The position numbers and the translations under genes are program-made. This document shows positions 24,078 through 34,039 of a DNA stretch of 64,000 bases, piece after piece. The stretch comes from JAXDBM01 sp963709485. Its GTDB lineage: Bacteria > Desulfobacterota > Syntrophia > Syntrophales > Fen-1087. The notes beneath the pieces were generated by a model that made no database searches, had not been told where the DNA came from, and was given only the letters and a program-made list of their open reading frames with translations. Position 1 is the stretch's first letter. Each line of letters opens with the position of its first letter. The stretch covers positions 62,001-126,000 of the forward strand of contig CAVPWE010000005.1 in the NCBI GenBank assembly GCA_963709485.1, given 5' to 3'.

Positions 24078-26846
24078 TCACTTCCCCTTCTCCAGCTTCC
24101 GCAGGGACTCCTCCATCTTCTTCAGCGCATCGCCGTAGGCGGCCCAGTTGCCCTGCTTCAGGAATTCCTGGGCTTTGCGGTAATGGCCGAGGGCCTCCGC
24201 CGCCAGCTCGCGTCCCGTCTGCTCCCGGACCGCCGGAACGGTCGCGGCCGCCGCGGCCGGGACCGTCGCGATCTCCTTCTCCCGCATCAGCTCGCCTCCG
24301 AAGATCCGCTGCAGCGCCAGCTCCAGGTTCTCCTCCATGGCGATGGCATTCCCGAAGGCGACGATCACCCGCTTCAGTTCCGGGAGCTGGCCCTTTTCCG
24401 CCGCCAGGTAGAGGGGCTCCACGTAGAGCATCGACTTCTCGATGGGGATGGCCAGCAGGCTCCCCCGGATCACCTGGGAGCCGCTCTGGTTCCAGAGGGA
24501 GAGCTGCTTGGAAATCTCCGTGTCCTGATCGATCCGCGCCTCGATCTGCCGGGGGCCGTAGACCAGCTTCTGCTTGGGGAAGTTGTAGACGATCACCTTC
24601 CCGTAGTTCGGCGCGTCGCAGCGGGCGGCCATCCAGGCGGACATGTTGTCCTTGTTGCGCGGGGTGAAGGGGAGCAGCAGGACGAACTCCTCCTTCTTTT
24701 CGCCGGGGAGCTTCATGATGGTGTAGTAGGGCTCCATTTCCTGCTCGCTGCCCTGGAAGGGCTTGCGGGGAATCGCCCAGAGGTCCTCCTTGTTGTAGAA
24801 GACCTGTGGGTCCTGCATGTGGTAGGCGCGGTACATTCGGGCCTGGATGGAGAGCATCCCCGGCGGATAGCGGACGTGGCGCTGCAGGTCCGGCGGGCAT
24901 GTGCCGCAAGCTTCTGGAAGACCCCCGGGAAGATCTTCGCGTAGGTCTTCGGATGATCGGGTCGGCGTCGGATCGCTGACGTAGAAGGCGACGGTTCCGT
25001 CGTAGGCGTCCACGATCGCCTTGACGGAGTTGCGGATGTAGTTGCCCAGCCGGGGGACCGGCTCCGAGTAGGGGTAACGGTCCGTCACGGTGTAGCCGTC
25101 CACGAACCAGAGGAGCCGGCCTTCCGGGGAGATGACCAGGTAGGGATCGGTGTCGAAGCGGACAAAGGGCGCGATCCGGGAGACCCGCTCCTTGATGTTC
25201 CGGTAGTACATGACCCGGCTGTCGGAGGTGATGTCGTCGGACAGGAGGATCGTGAAGGCGCCGAAACGGATGGCGTAGAGCACCTTCCGGAAAAAGGACA
25301 GCGGCACGCCCCCCTTCCCTTCGTAGCGGGAATAGACGTTCTTGTCGCCCACGGGGTAGTCGAACTCGGGCCGCTTCGTCTTGACAAAGACGTACTCGTT
25401 GGACTGCTCGCCGAAGTAGATCTCCGGCCGGGTGATCTTGATGTTCGTCGAGGACACCGGAGGAATGTCCTTGATGAAGAACTCCGGAAGCCCCTCGCGG
25501 GTGATCCGGTTCACGGGGCCCATGACGGCGCCGTAGCCGTGGGTATAGGTCAGGTGCTCGTTGACCCAGGTTCGCGAGGGCAGGGCGGGGTAGGAAAGCT
25601 CCCGGGGGGAGAGCATGACCTGCCGGTATTCGCCGTCCACGGTGTAGCGGTCGTTGTCCACGTCGATGAACTTGTAGTAGGTGCGGATCTCCTGAAGCTG
25701 GGCGTACGTGAGGAGCAGCGGGGCGTGGTTCCAGAGCCGAATGTTCTTGATCGTCAGGTCGTTGCGCCGCAGGTCCTCCCGGGTCAGGTTCTCCTCCGCG
25801 GGGAAGATCCGGTCTTCGATGTCGTGCAGCCCATAGGCCAGGCGGGTGTACTTGATGTTCTGCTCGAGGTAGGGCTTTTCCAGGACGATCTCGTTGGGGA
25901 TGACCTTGAACTTCTGGACGAAGGCGGGGTAGAGTTCCCGGCCCACGATCAGCACGGCCAGAAACACCAGCACGAGGGCGGCGGGGATCCGCCAGTTCGG
26001 CCGGAAGATGAAATAAACGATGGACAGGGCGGCAAGCGGGCAGAGCGACATGAGCAGCCGCAGCACCCAGAGCTGCGTCGTGACGTCCGTGTAGCCGGGC
26101 CCGAAGACGACGCCCCGCTTCACGTAGAGGATCTCGTTCAGGTCCAGCCAGAATCCCAGGGTGGCCAGCAGGAAGAGGGCCGCCCCGAGCGCCAGCAGGT
26201 GCGCGCGGGCCGCCGGCGCCCATTGCAGGCTCTTCGGGGGGATGAACAGCAGGGACCGGCGCAGGAGGTAGATGAACCCCGTCGCGAGGGAGGTTAGGAT
26301 GAGAACGGCCATCAGCCACCCGTAGATGTGCCGGATGAAGGGAAGCTGAAAGACGTAAAAACCGATGTCCCGCCCGAAAAGCGGATCGGATACGCCGAAG
26401 GGCGTGGCCTTCAGAAAGCGCAGCAGGTTCTCCCACTGCGGCGTCGCCTGCAGGGCCGCGAAGATGCCGAAGATGACGGAAACGATCAGGACGAGCCATT
26501 TCAGCGAGACCGCGTCGATGCCCCAGGGCGGAAAGGGGACGGCCCCTTCGCGGTGGACAAGCTGGATCCGCTCCGACAGGCGGCCGGCCAGAAACAGGTT
26601 CGAATAAAAGATCAGGAAGAAAGCGAGGCCGAACAGGACCGCGACCTGGAGCTGGGCCAGGAGCGTGACGGTGAAGATCCGCTCGTAGCCCACCTCCTGG
26701 AACCAGAACCAGTCGGTGATCAGCCCCGTCATTCGAAAGACCAGGACGACGGCGACGAAAAGAACGATGAAGAGGGCGATGCCCCGGCCTCCCTGGACCG
26801 GCCGGCGCGGCTGCCCCAGGTTTCTCAAAACGGTTTTCAGGTCCAT
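24078..26846 (-). CDS. UPF0182-family integral membrane protein
   Basis: A 922-residue protein with about seven hydrophobic segments in the first 330 residues (IALFIVLFVAVVLVF onward), then a large extracytoplasmic domain with family blocks such as NEHLTYTHGYGAVMGPVN and SLLAIPIEKSMLYVEPLYL. Function unknown. A strong GGAAGGAGAA ribosome site precedes ATG 26846, and the start overlaps vapC by 10 bases. Residues encoded by about 24890-24975 do not match the family in this frame, yet the other two frames contain DPIIR and YAKIFPGVFQKLA pieces, so compensating indels have scrambled about 25 residues there. Confidence 0.88.
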   Translation of the reverse strand: MDLKTVLRNLGQPRRPVQGGRGIALFIVLFVAVVLVFRMTGLITDWFWFQEVGYERIFTVTLLAQLQVAVLFGLAFFLIFYSNLFLAGRLSERIQLVHREGAVPFPPWGIDAVSLKWLVLIVSVIFGIFAALQATPQWENLLRFLKATPFGVSDPLFGRDIGFYVFQLPFIRHIYGWLMAVLILTSLATGFIYLLRRSLLFIPPKSLQWAPAARAHLLALGAALFLLATLGFWLDLNEILYVKRGVVFGPGYTDVTTQLWVLRLLMSLCPLAALSIVYFIFRPNWRIPAALVLVFLAVLIVGRELYPAFVQKFKVIPNEIVLEKPYLEQNIKYTRLAYGLHDIEDRIFPAEENLTREDLRRNDLTIKNIRLWNHAPLLLTYAQLQEIRTYYKFIDVDNDRYTVDGEYRQVMLSPRELSYPALPSRTWVNEHLTYTHGYGAVMGPVNRITREGLPEFFIKDIPPVSSTNIKITRPEIYFGEQSNEYVFVKTKRPEFDYPVGDKNVYSRYEGKGGVPLSFFRKVLYAIRFGAFTILLSDDITSDSRVMYYRNIKERVSRIAPFVRFDTDPYLVISPEGRLLWFVDGYTVTDRYPYSEPVPRLGNYIRNSVKAIVDAYDGTVAFYVSDPTPTRSSEDLREDLPGGLPEACGTCPPDLQRHVRYPPGMLSIQARMYRAYHMQDPQVFYNKEDLWAIPRKPFQGSEQEMEPYYTIMKLPGEKKEEFVLLLPFTPRNKDNMSAWMAARCDAPNYGKVIVYNFPKQKLVYGPRQIEARIDQDTEISKQLSLWNQSGSQVIRGSLLAIPIEKSMLYVEPLYLAAEKGQLPELKRVIVAFGNAIAMEENLELALQRIFGGELMREKEIATVPAAAAATVPAVREQTGRELAAEALGHYRKAQEFLKQGNWAAYGDALKKMEESLRKLEKGK

Positions 26847-27256
26847 GATTTCTCCTTCCGGGGAACGACATCGAAGCCCTGCTCGCGGAAATGTCTGTCA
26901 AAAGTAAAGGCCCCTCTCAACCCGGCCCGGCGCATCACTGCGAAGCTGACGCAATCGACCAGACTGAGCCTTTTTCGCGATGCCGTAATCAGCATCTCGA
27001 CAGCAGCCCGGTGCGTCGCCTCTGTCACCCATTCGACGGCCATCACGGGAAAGATGTCGCCATGGAGGACCTTGACCGCTTGCATCCCCAGCCGGTGCTG
27101 CGCCAGTGCGAAGGTTTCGACAATGACATAGCTCGTCGTCACGAGATTCTCCCCGGATGACAGGATTTCCTGCCATGCGGCGTCTGCCTCTCCGTGATGC
27201 CTGTCATCGGCATCCAGGACGGCCAGTAGGCCCGATGTATCGATGAAGACACTCAT
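26837..27256 (-). CDS. vapC: VapC-type PIN-domain toxin
   Basis: A 139-residue PIN-domain ribonuclease. The four acidic positions are visible: Asp6 (FIDTSG), the Glu in VIVETFAL, the Asp in LSLVDCVSFAVM and the Asp in FTFDRHF. VapC toxins cleave tRNA or rRNA and are held inactive by the cognate antitoxin. The start overlaps the antitoxin stop by 4 bases, and the gene end overlaps the UPF0182 start, so the membrane-protein gene may be cotranscribed with this pair. Confidence 0.88.
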   Translation of the reverse strand: MSVFIDTSGLLAVLDADDRHHGEADAAWQEILSSGENLVTTSYVIVETFALAQHRLGMQAVKVLHGDIFPVMAVEWVTEATHRAAVEMLITASRKRLSLVDCVSFAVMRRAGLRGAFTFDRHFREQGFDVVPRKEKSWT

Positions 27257-27501
27257 TGCTTGAAAGTGTCGGCAAGGTACCGGTCATGATTTTCGGACAG
27301 GTCGTGGATGCCGGAGCGGAATCGCCCCGAAGCGGCGCGCGCTTTTTCCCGAAGATCCCGCAGATCGGGGTAGGGTCCCGAATCGACCATGCGGTCGACC
27401 GCCCGCCGAATGAGTTCCGCCATGGAAAGACGTTTCGTCGCCGCCATCTTCTTCAGAATGGACGCCTGCGCTTCCGTCAATTGTATTTGCGTTCTGACCA
27501 T
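27253..27501 (-). CDS. vapB: ribbon-helix-helix antitoxin (VapB/CopG type)
   Basis: An 82-residue protein with an N-terminal ribbon-helix-helix domain (RTQIQLTEAQASILKKMA, then SMAELIRRAVDRMV) for DNA binding. A charged C-terminal tail probably wraps the PIN toxin. It lies directly before vapC with a 4-base overlap. It most likely represses its own promoter as a complex with VapC. Confidence 0.85.
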   Translation of the reverse strand: MVRTQIQLTEAQASILKKMAATKRLSMAELIRRAVDRMVDSGPYPDLRDLREKARAASGRFRSGIHDLSENHDRYLADTFKQ

Positions 27502-27532
27502 TTATACCACCCATGATTACATTTTGATGCAT

Positions 27533-27562
27533 ATGATAACAGAACGAATCCCGCATTGTCAA
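27533..27562 (-). promoter_or_regulatory. sigma-70 promoter of vapBC
   Basis: On the minus strand TTGACA (27562-27557) and TATCAT (27538-27533) are separated by 18 bases, about 30 bases before the antitoxin ATG. The AT-rich DNA just downstream (ATGCAT centred near 27530) is a possible autorepression site. Confidence 0.65.
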
Positions 27563-27775
27563 TCTGATAAAACCATCATATAAAACCGAAGTGATATGGG
27601 GGTTGCCATATTTTTCATTGCAACTCCCCCCCGCGTGTCGTAACTTGACGGAAGACCGCGCGGTGCGGGCGGCGCCTCGAAGCCGGGCGGAAAGCGATCC
27701 AGGAAAGGGGACAGGTTCATTGCGAACGCATGGTGTGAAAATGCCCGGGACGAATTTGCCGGGGGGCATGGTCCC

Positions 27776-29098
27776 GTGAAACCGGTCGTGGCCATCGTCG
27801 GCCGCCCGAACGTGGGAAAATCGACGCTGTTCAACCGGCTGGCCCGCCGGCGCAAGGCCATCGTCATCGACCAGCCGGGCGCCACGCGGGACCGGAACTA
27901 CGCCGAATGCCTCTGGAACGGCAAGGCCTGCCTGCTCATCGACACCGGCGGGTTCGAACCAGCGGCGACGGAGGGCATCCTCGTCCAGATGCGGGAGCAG
28001 ACCCGCCTCGCCATCGAGGAGGCGGACATCATCGTCTTTCTTATGGACGGTCCGCAGGGGCTGACCCCGGGCGACCGGACAATCGCCGCCCTCCTGCGGG
28101 GCGTCGCGAAGCCCGTCTTTTGTGCCGTCAACAAGATCGACGGCCTGAAGCACGAGACGCTGTCCTACGAATTCTACGGCCTGGGCGTGGAAACCCTCTA
28201 CCCCGTCTCCGCGCAGCACGGCCCGGGCGTGGCGGAACTCATGGACGACATGGCGCGCCTGATGCCGGAGACGCCGCCGGAGGAAGCGGAGGAGGAGCGG
28301 ATTCGGATTGCCGTCATCGGGAAGCCCAATGTCGGCAAATCCTCCCTGGTGAACCGTCTGCTCGGCTACGAGCGCACCATCGCCAACCCCGTTCCGGGAA
28401 CGACGCGGGACGCCATCGACACGCCCTTCGCCTTCCGGGGGCGGAAGTATCTCCTCATCGACACCGCCGGAATCCGGCGGAAAAGCCGGGTCAGCCTGAC
28501 CCTGGAAAAGTACAGCGTGATCCAGGCCCTCAAGGCCGTCAGCCGCTGCGACATCGCGCTCATCCTGATCGACGCGGAGGAGGGCGTCACCGAGCAGGAC
28601 GCCAAGATTGCCGGCCTCGCCCTGGAAAGCGGGACGGCCTGCATCGTCGTCGTGAACAAGTGGGACCGGATCGCAAAGGACAACAGCACCGTCGGAAAAT
28701 ACGTCGTGAAAATCAAAGACCAGATGAAGTTTCTCGATTTCGCCCCGATCCTGTTCGTATCCGCCCTCTCCGGCCAGCGGGTCGCCAAAATCTTCGACGC
28801 GGCGGAGGCCGTCTACGGCCAGTATACCCGGCGGGTCCAGACGCCGGAGCTGAACCGGAAGGTCCGGGAATTCCTGGACGCCAACCCGCCCCCGCAGTTC
28901 CGGAACAGGGCCAACCCCTTCAATTACGTATCCCAGGTGGCCGTCAAGCCGCCCACTTTCGCCTTCTTTGTCCGGGATCCCCGTTCCATTCACTTCTCCT
29001 ACGAACGCTACCTGATGAACCGGCTGCGGGAGGCCTTCGGATTCGACTTGGTGCCGCTGCGCCTCCTCTTCAAGCGGAAAGCCCGGGAGCGGTCTTAA
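27776..29098 (+). CDS. der: ribosome biogenesis GTPase Der (EngA)
   Basis: A 440-residue protein with two tandem GTPase domains. Domain 1 has GRPNVGKSTLF, DTGG and NKID; domain 2 has GKPNVGKSSL, DTAGIRRKS and NKWD. A KH-like C-terminal domain binds the ribosome (FRNRANPFNYVSQVAVKPPT). Der acts in 50S subunit assembly. The start is GTG 27776 after a GGGGGG stretch; the frame has no better start. It is read away from vapBC, and livK follows 128 bases later. Confidence 0.95.
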   Translation: MKPVVAIVGRPNVGKSTLFNRLARRRKAIVIDQPGATRDRNYAECLWNGKACLLIDTGGFEPAATEGILVQMREQTRLAIEEADIIVFLMDGPQGLTPGDRTIAALLRGVAKPVFCAVNKIDGLKHETLSYEFYGLGVETLYPVSAQHGPGVAELMDDMARLMPETPPEEAEEERIRIAVIGKPNVGKSSLVNRLLGYERTIANPVPGTTRDAIDTPFAFRGRKYLLIDTAGIRRKSRVSLTLEKYSVIQALKAVSRCDIALILIDAEEGVTEQDAKIAGLALESGTACIVVVNKWDRIAKDNSTVGKYVVKIKDQMKFLDFAPILFVSALSGQRVAKIFDAAEAVYGQYTRRVQTPELNRKVREFLDANPPPQFRNRANPFNYVSQVAVKPPTFAFFVRDPRSIHFSYERYLMNRLREAFGFDLVPLRLLFKRKARERS

Positions 29099-29161
29099 AC
29101 AGCCGGCCCGGCCGCGGCATCCGCCACTGCCGATTCACGCTGTTTTGTTTGACCTTTTGCC

Positions 29162-29190
29162 TTGACTCCGGTCCGCTTTTTCTGTAGCAG
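29162..29190 (+). promoter_or_regulatory. possible promoter of livK
   Basis: TTGACT (29162-29167), 17-base spacer, TAGCAG (29185-29190, weak). It lies in the 128-base gap between der and livK, where a promoter is expected. Confidence 0.35.
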
Positions 29191-29226
29191 TAGAAGCGCT
29201 TTTCATCTGAATTCAAGGAGGACTCT

Positions 29227-30360
29227 ATGGAAAAATGCAATTTTGCACGGTCGTTTCGCACCCTGCTACCGGCACTGCTCTTCACCTTTGCAATGACCGG
29301 CCCGGCGCCGGCGGCGGACACGATCAAGCTCGGCATCGCCGGCGCGCACAGCGGCGACCTGGCGTCCTACGGCCTGCCGTCCGTCAAGGCCGCCGAGCTG
29401 GTGGTCAGGGACATCAATGCCAAAGGCGGCATCCTGGGGAAGAAAGTCGAACTCCTCATCGAGGACGACGCCTGCAAGCCGGAAATGGCGACGAACACCG
29501 CCACCAAGCTGGTGTCCGGAAAGGCGGACATCGTCATGGGGCACATCTGCAGCGGGGCCACCAAGGCGGCCCTGGGCATCTACAAGGACGCCAAACTGAT
29601 CGCCGTGTCGCCCTCCGCGACGAACCCGGAGCTGACCCAGAGCGGCCAGTACCCCGGCTTCTTCCGCACCATCGCCTCGGACGACGCCCAGGCCATGCTG
29701 GAGGTGGATTTCGCGGTTAACCGGCTGAAGCTGAAAAAGATCGCCGTCCTCCACGACAAGGGCGACTACGGGAAAGGCCTGGCCGAATACGCGAAGAAAT
29801 TCATCGAGGCCGGGAAAACGGCCCGGGTCGTCCTGTACGAGGGGATCACGCCCGGCGCCGTGGACTACTCCGCCATCGTCCTGAAAATCAAGCAGTCCGG
29901 GGCGGAAGGCGTGATCTACGGGGGCTACCATCCGGAAGCCTCGTCCATCGTCAGCCAGATGCGCAAGAAGGGGATGAAGACCCTCTTCATCTCCGACGAC
30001 GGCGTGAAGGACGTCACCTTCATCAAGGTGGCCGGCCGGTACGCCGAGGGCGTCTATGCCACCGGCCCCAAGGACACCTCGAAAAACCCCCTGGCCGTCG
30101 CGGCCAACGAGGCGCACAAGAAAGCCTACGGGTCCGATCCCGGCGCCTTTTTCCTGAACGCCTATGCGGCGACCCAGGCCATCCTCAATGCGATCGAAAA
30201 GGCCAAATCCACGGAATCCGCCAAGGTCGCGAACGCCCTGCGGACCCATTCCGTGGATACGCCGCTGGGAAAGATCAGGTTCGACGCACGCGGCGACGCG
30301 ATCGGCGTCGGCTTTGCCATGTACCAGGTGAAAAACGGCGTCTACGTGGAGGTGAAATAA
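29227..30360 (+). CDS. livK: branched-chain amino acid ABC transporter substrate-binding protein
   Basis: A 377-residue periplasmic binding protein of the Leu/Ile/Val receptor family. A signal peptide (LLPALLFTFAMTGPAPAA) is followed by DTIKLGIAGAHSGDLASYG, the family's ligand-site start. AAGGAG precedes the ATG. It is the first gene of a complete liv-type transporter. The true ligand may be an amino acid, amide or aromatic acid, since this family is broad. A strong terminator hairpin follows, allowing more LivK than permease. Confidence 0.9.
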   Translation: MEKCNFARSFRTLLPALLFTFAMTGPAPAADTIKLGIAGAHSGDLASYGLPSVKAAELVVRDINAKGGILGKKVELLIEDDACKPEMATNTATKLVSGKADIVMGHICSGATKAALGIYKDAKLIAVSPSATNPELTQSGQYPGFFRTIASDDAQAMLEVDFAVNRLKLKKIAVLHDKGDYGKGLAEYAKKFIEAGKTARVVLYEGITPGAVDYSAIVLKIKQSGAEGVIYGGYHPEASSIVSQMRKKGMKTLFISDDGVKDVTFIKVAGRYAEGVYATGPKDTSKNPLAVAANEAHKKAYGSDPGAFFLNAYAATQAILNAIEKAKSTESAKVANALRTHSVDTPLGKIRFDARGDAIGVGFAMYQVKNGVYVEVK

Positions 30361-30374
30361 CCGCTGCCGGGACC

Positions 30375-30407
30375 GGGGACGGGGCCGATGCCCCGTCCCC
30401 TTTTTTT
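30375..30407 (+). terminator. intrinsic terminator between livK and livH
   Basis: A perfect 11-pair stem, GGGGACGGGGC with GCCCCGTCCCC, a CGAT loop, and seven Ts directly after. As the downstream permease genes have no visible promoter, it probably acts as a partial terminator that sets the livK to livHMGF ratio. Confidence 0.9.
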
Positions 30408-30429
30408 GTATCGGCGCAGGGATTTTTGC

Positions 30430-31332
30430 ATGGACTATTTTCTGGAACTGTTCTTCGGCGGGCTGACCCGGGGGAGCATTTACGCGCTCATCGCCCTCGG
30501 CTACACGATGGTCTACGGCATCATCGAGCTGATCAATTTCGCCCACGGGGAGATCTACATGATCGGCGCCTTCACCGCGCTGATCGTGGCGAGTGTCCTG
30601 GCCATGGCGGGCTGGAGCGGGCTGTCCGTCCTCGCGCTGGCATCGGTGGTCGCCGTCCTCTATTCGGCCTGCTACGGCTTTACGGTGGAGAAGATCGCCT
30701 ACAAGCCGCTCCGCCAGGCCCCCCGGCTTTCGCCCCTGATCAGCGCCATCGGCATGTCGATCTTTCTTCAGAATTACGTGATGCTGGCCCAGACCTCCGA
30801 CTTCCTCCCCTTCCCCAGCCTCCTGCCGGACCTCGATTTCCTTCGGGAGCACATCCCCTTCATCGGGCCCACGGAACTGATCATCGTCCTGGTCACGGCC
30901 GCAATCATGGTGCTGCTCACCCTCCTCATCAAGTTCACGAAAATGGGCAAGGCCATGCGGGCCACCGCCCAGGACCGGAACATGGCCATGCTGGTCGGGG
31001 TGAACGTCAACCGCGTGATCTCCCAGACCTTCATCATCGGCTCGGCCCTGGCGGCGGTGGGCGGGGTGCTCATCGCCTCCCATATCGGGCGGATCAACTT
31101 CTACATCGGCTTCATCGCGGGCATCAAGGCCTTCACGGCGGCGGTCCTCGGCGGCATCGGCAGCATCCCCGGGGCGGTTCTGGGCGCGCTCGTCCTGGGC
31201 TGGACGGAGAGCTTCGCCACCGGCTACGTGTCGAGCGACTACGAGGACGTATTCGCCTTCGCGCTCCTGGTGATCATCCTGATCTTCCGGCCGGCGGGGC
31301 TGCTGGGCCGATCGACGACGCAGAAGGTGTGA
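30430..31332 (+). CDS. livH: branched-chain amino acid ABC transporter permease LivH
   Basis: A 300-residue inner-membrane permease with about eight hydrophobic segments. The family start is clear (GLTRGSIYALIALGYTMVYG, INFAHGE), as are the late GGIGSIPGAVLGALVLG loop and the cytoplasmic coupling region (RATAQDRNMAMLVGVN). It starts at ATG 30430; the in-frame ATG at 30388 lies inside the terminator hairpin and is rejected. It forms the channel with LivM. Confidence 0.93.
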   Translation: MDYFLELFFGGLTRGSIYALIALGYTMVYGIIELINFAHGEIYMIGAFTALIVASVLAMAGWSGLSVLALASVVAVLYSACYGFTVEKIAYKPLRQAPRLSPLISAIGMSIFLQNYVMLAQTSDFLPFPSLLPDLDFLREHIPFIGPTELIIVLVTAAIMVLLTLLIKFTKMGKAMRATAQDRNMAMLVGVNVNRVISQTFIIGSALAAVGGVLIASHIGRINFYIGFIAGIKAFTAAVLGGIGSIPGAVLGALVLGWTESFATGYVSSDYEDVFAFALLVIILIFRPAGLLGRSTTQKV

Positions 31333-31337
31333 CGCCG

Positions 31338-32550
31338 ATGAAATGGCTTGAAGAAATCCGGAAATCGCTCGTGATCGCCTGCTGGTTCATGTTCCTCACC
31401 TTTCCCGTCATGGTGATCCGGGTCAACACCATCGAGAAGGTGATCGACTGGCGCTGGCTGAACATGCTCTACGTCGGCGCCGGCGGCTTTGCCGTCTCCC
31501 TGCTCTGGCGCTACCTGATGGTGAAAACACCGGCAGGGACAAAGCCCGCCGGGGAAGAGGCGGAGAAGGCGCCGCCACTCCGGCGCCTTCGGGAGGACCC
31601 GAAGCTCCGCCGCCCCGCCCTGCTCCTGCTTGCCGCGGCCGCCCTGGCCTATCCTTTCCTGGTCTCCACCTACCAGGTGAACATCATGGTCACGGCGCTA
31701 ATGTACGTCGTCCTGGGCCTGGGCCTCAACATCGTCGTGGGCCAGGCGGGCCTCCTGCATCTGGGCTACGCCGCCTTCTACGCGGCCGGCGCCTACACCT
31801 ACGCCCTTCTGAACCACCATTTCGGCCTCGGCTTCTGGCTGGCCCTGCCGCTGGGGGGGATCGTGGCCGCGCTGTTCGGCATTCTCCTCGGGTTCCCGGT
31901 GCTGCGGCTCCGCGGGGACTACCTGGCCATCGTCACCCTGGGCTTCGGCGAAATCATCCGGCTGGTGCTGGAAAACTGGAACGCCTTCTCCTTCGGCCCC
32001 AGCGGGATCTCCGGCATTCCCCGGCCCGGTTTCTTCGGGGTCGAGATGAACCTCCAGTACGCCACGATCTATCTCTACTTCCTCATGATCGCCCTGTGCC
32101 TCTTCACGGTCTTTGTCGTCAGGCGGCTTCAGGATTCCCGCATCGGCCGCGCCTGGATCGCCCTCCGGGAGGATGAAATCGCCTGCCAGGCCATGGGCAT
32201 CGACAAGACGCGGGCCAAGCTGACGGCCTTCGCGCTGGGCTCCACCTGGGCGGGGCTCGTCGGCGTCATCTTCGCAGCCAAGACCACCTTCGTGAACCCC
32301 GCCAGCTTCACCTTCCTGGAATCGGCCATGATCCTGTCGATGGTGGTGCTGGGCGGCATGGGTTCCACCCTCGGGGTCGCCCTGGGGGCCTTCATCCTGG
32401 TGCTGCTCCCGGAATATCTGCGCGTCTTTTCCGACTACCGGATGCTCCTGTTCGGCATCATCATGGTGATCATGATGGTCTTCCGCCCCCAGGGCATCGT
32501 GAGCGGCATCCGCCGGACCTACGAATATCGGGAAAGTGAACCGGTCGAAC

Positions 32551-32573
<23 letters not shown>
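31338..32573 (+). CDS. livM: branched-chain amino acid ABC transporter permease LivM
   Basis: A 411-residue permease. The conserved part begins near residue 115 (VTALMYVVLGLGLNIVVGQA, GLLHLGYAAFYAAGAYTYA), with the coupling segment RIGRAWIALREDEIACQAMG and the final GGMGSTLGVALGAFILVLLPE. The first 110 residues carry extra hydrophobic segments and a charged linker, as in longer LivM proteins. It starts 5 bases after livH and overlaps livG by about 23 bases. Confidence 0.93.
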
Positions 32574-33331
<758 letters not shown>

Positions 33332-33339
<8 letters not shown>

Positions 33340-34036
33340 ACTGCGGAACATCCGGACCTGCTACGGCAGCATCGAGGTCCTGAAGGACATCCGCCTGACC
33401 GTGGCGGAAGGCGAAATCATCACCCTGATCGGGGCCAACGGCGCCGGCAAGTCGACGACGCTCATGTCCGTCTGCGGCATCGTCCCGCCCCGCTCCGGTG
33501 AAATCCGCTTTCTGGGCCGCCCGATCCACGGCCTGAGCCCGGATGCGATCGTGGCGCTGGGCATCTCCCAGGTCCCCGAGGGGCGCCGGATCTTCCCGCA
33601 GCTCACCGTCCTGGAAAACCTGGACATGGGCGCTTTCCTCCGGAAGGACAGGCAGGAAATCCGGAAGGACATCGAACACATCTTCACGCTTTTCCCCATC
33701 CTGGCCGAGCGGCGCCGCCAGGGGGGCGGCACGCTCTCCGGCGGGGAGCAGCAGATGCTGGCCATCTCCCGGGCCCTCATGGCAAGGCCCCGCCTGCTGC
33801 TGCTGGACGAGCCTTCCCTGGGGCTCGCGCCGCTCATGGTGAAGCTGATTTTCGAAATCCTGCGGAAGATCAACGAGGAGGGGACCACCATTTTTCTGGT
33901 CGAGCAGAACGCCCACATGGCCCTTCGGCTGGCGCATCGGGGCTACGTCATGGAGAACGGCCGCATTACCCTGGAGGGCCCCGCCGCGGAACTGCTGGCC
34001 AACGACGAGGTCCGGAGGGCCTACCTGGGAATATAA
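33332..34036 (+). CDS. livF: branched-chain amino acid ABC transporter ATPase LivF
   Basis: A 234-residue ABC ATPase with Walker A GANGAGKSTTLMS, signature LSGGEQQMLAISRALM, Walker B LLLLDEPSLGLAP and the H-loop region following. It overlaps livG by 8 bases and ends 3 bases before the ABC-F gene. Last member of livKHMGF. Confidence 0.94.
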
Positions 34037-34039
34037 TCT

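Noticed and set aside
24058..26901. 947-residue open frame on the minus strand in a second frame over UPF0182
   Set aside because: Arg/Pro/Gly-rich composition typical of a shadow frame in GC-rich DNA; the other frame has clear family motifs and a strong ribosome site.
30388..30429. Upstream ATG start for livH
   Set aside because: The ATG lies inside the terminator hairpin loop and adds residues not found in LivH.
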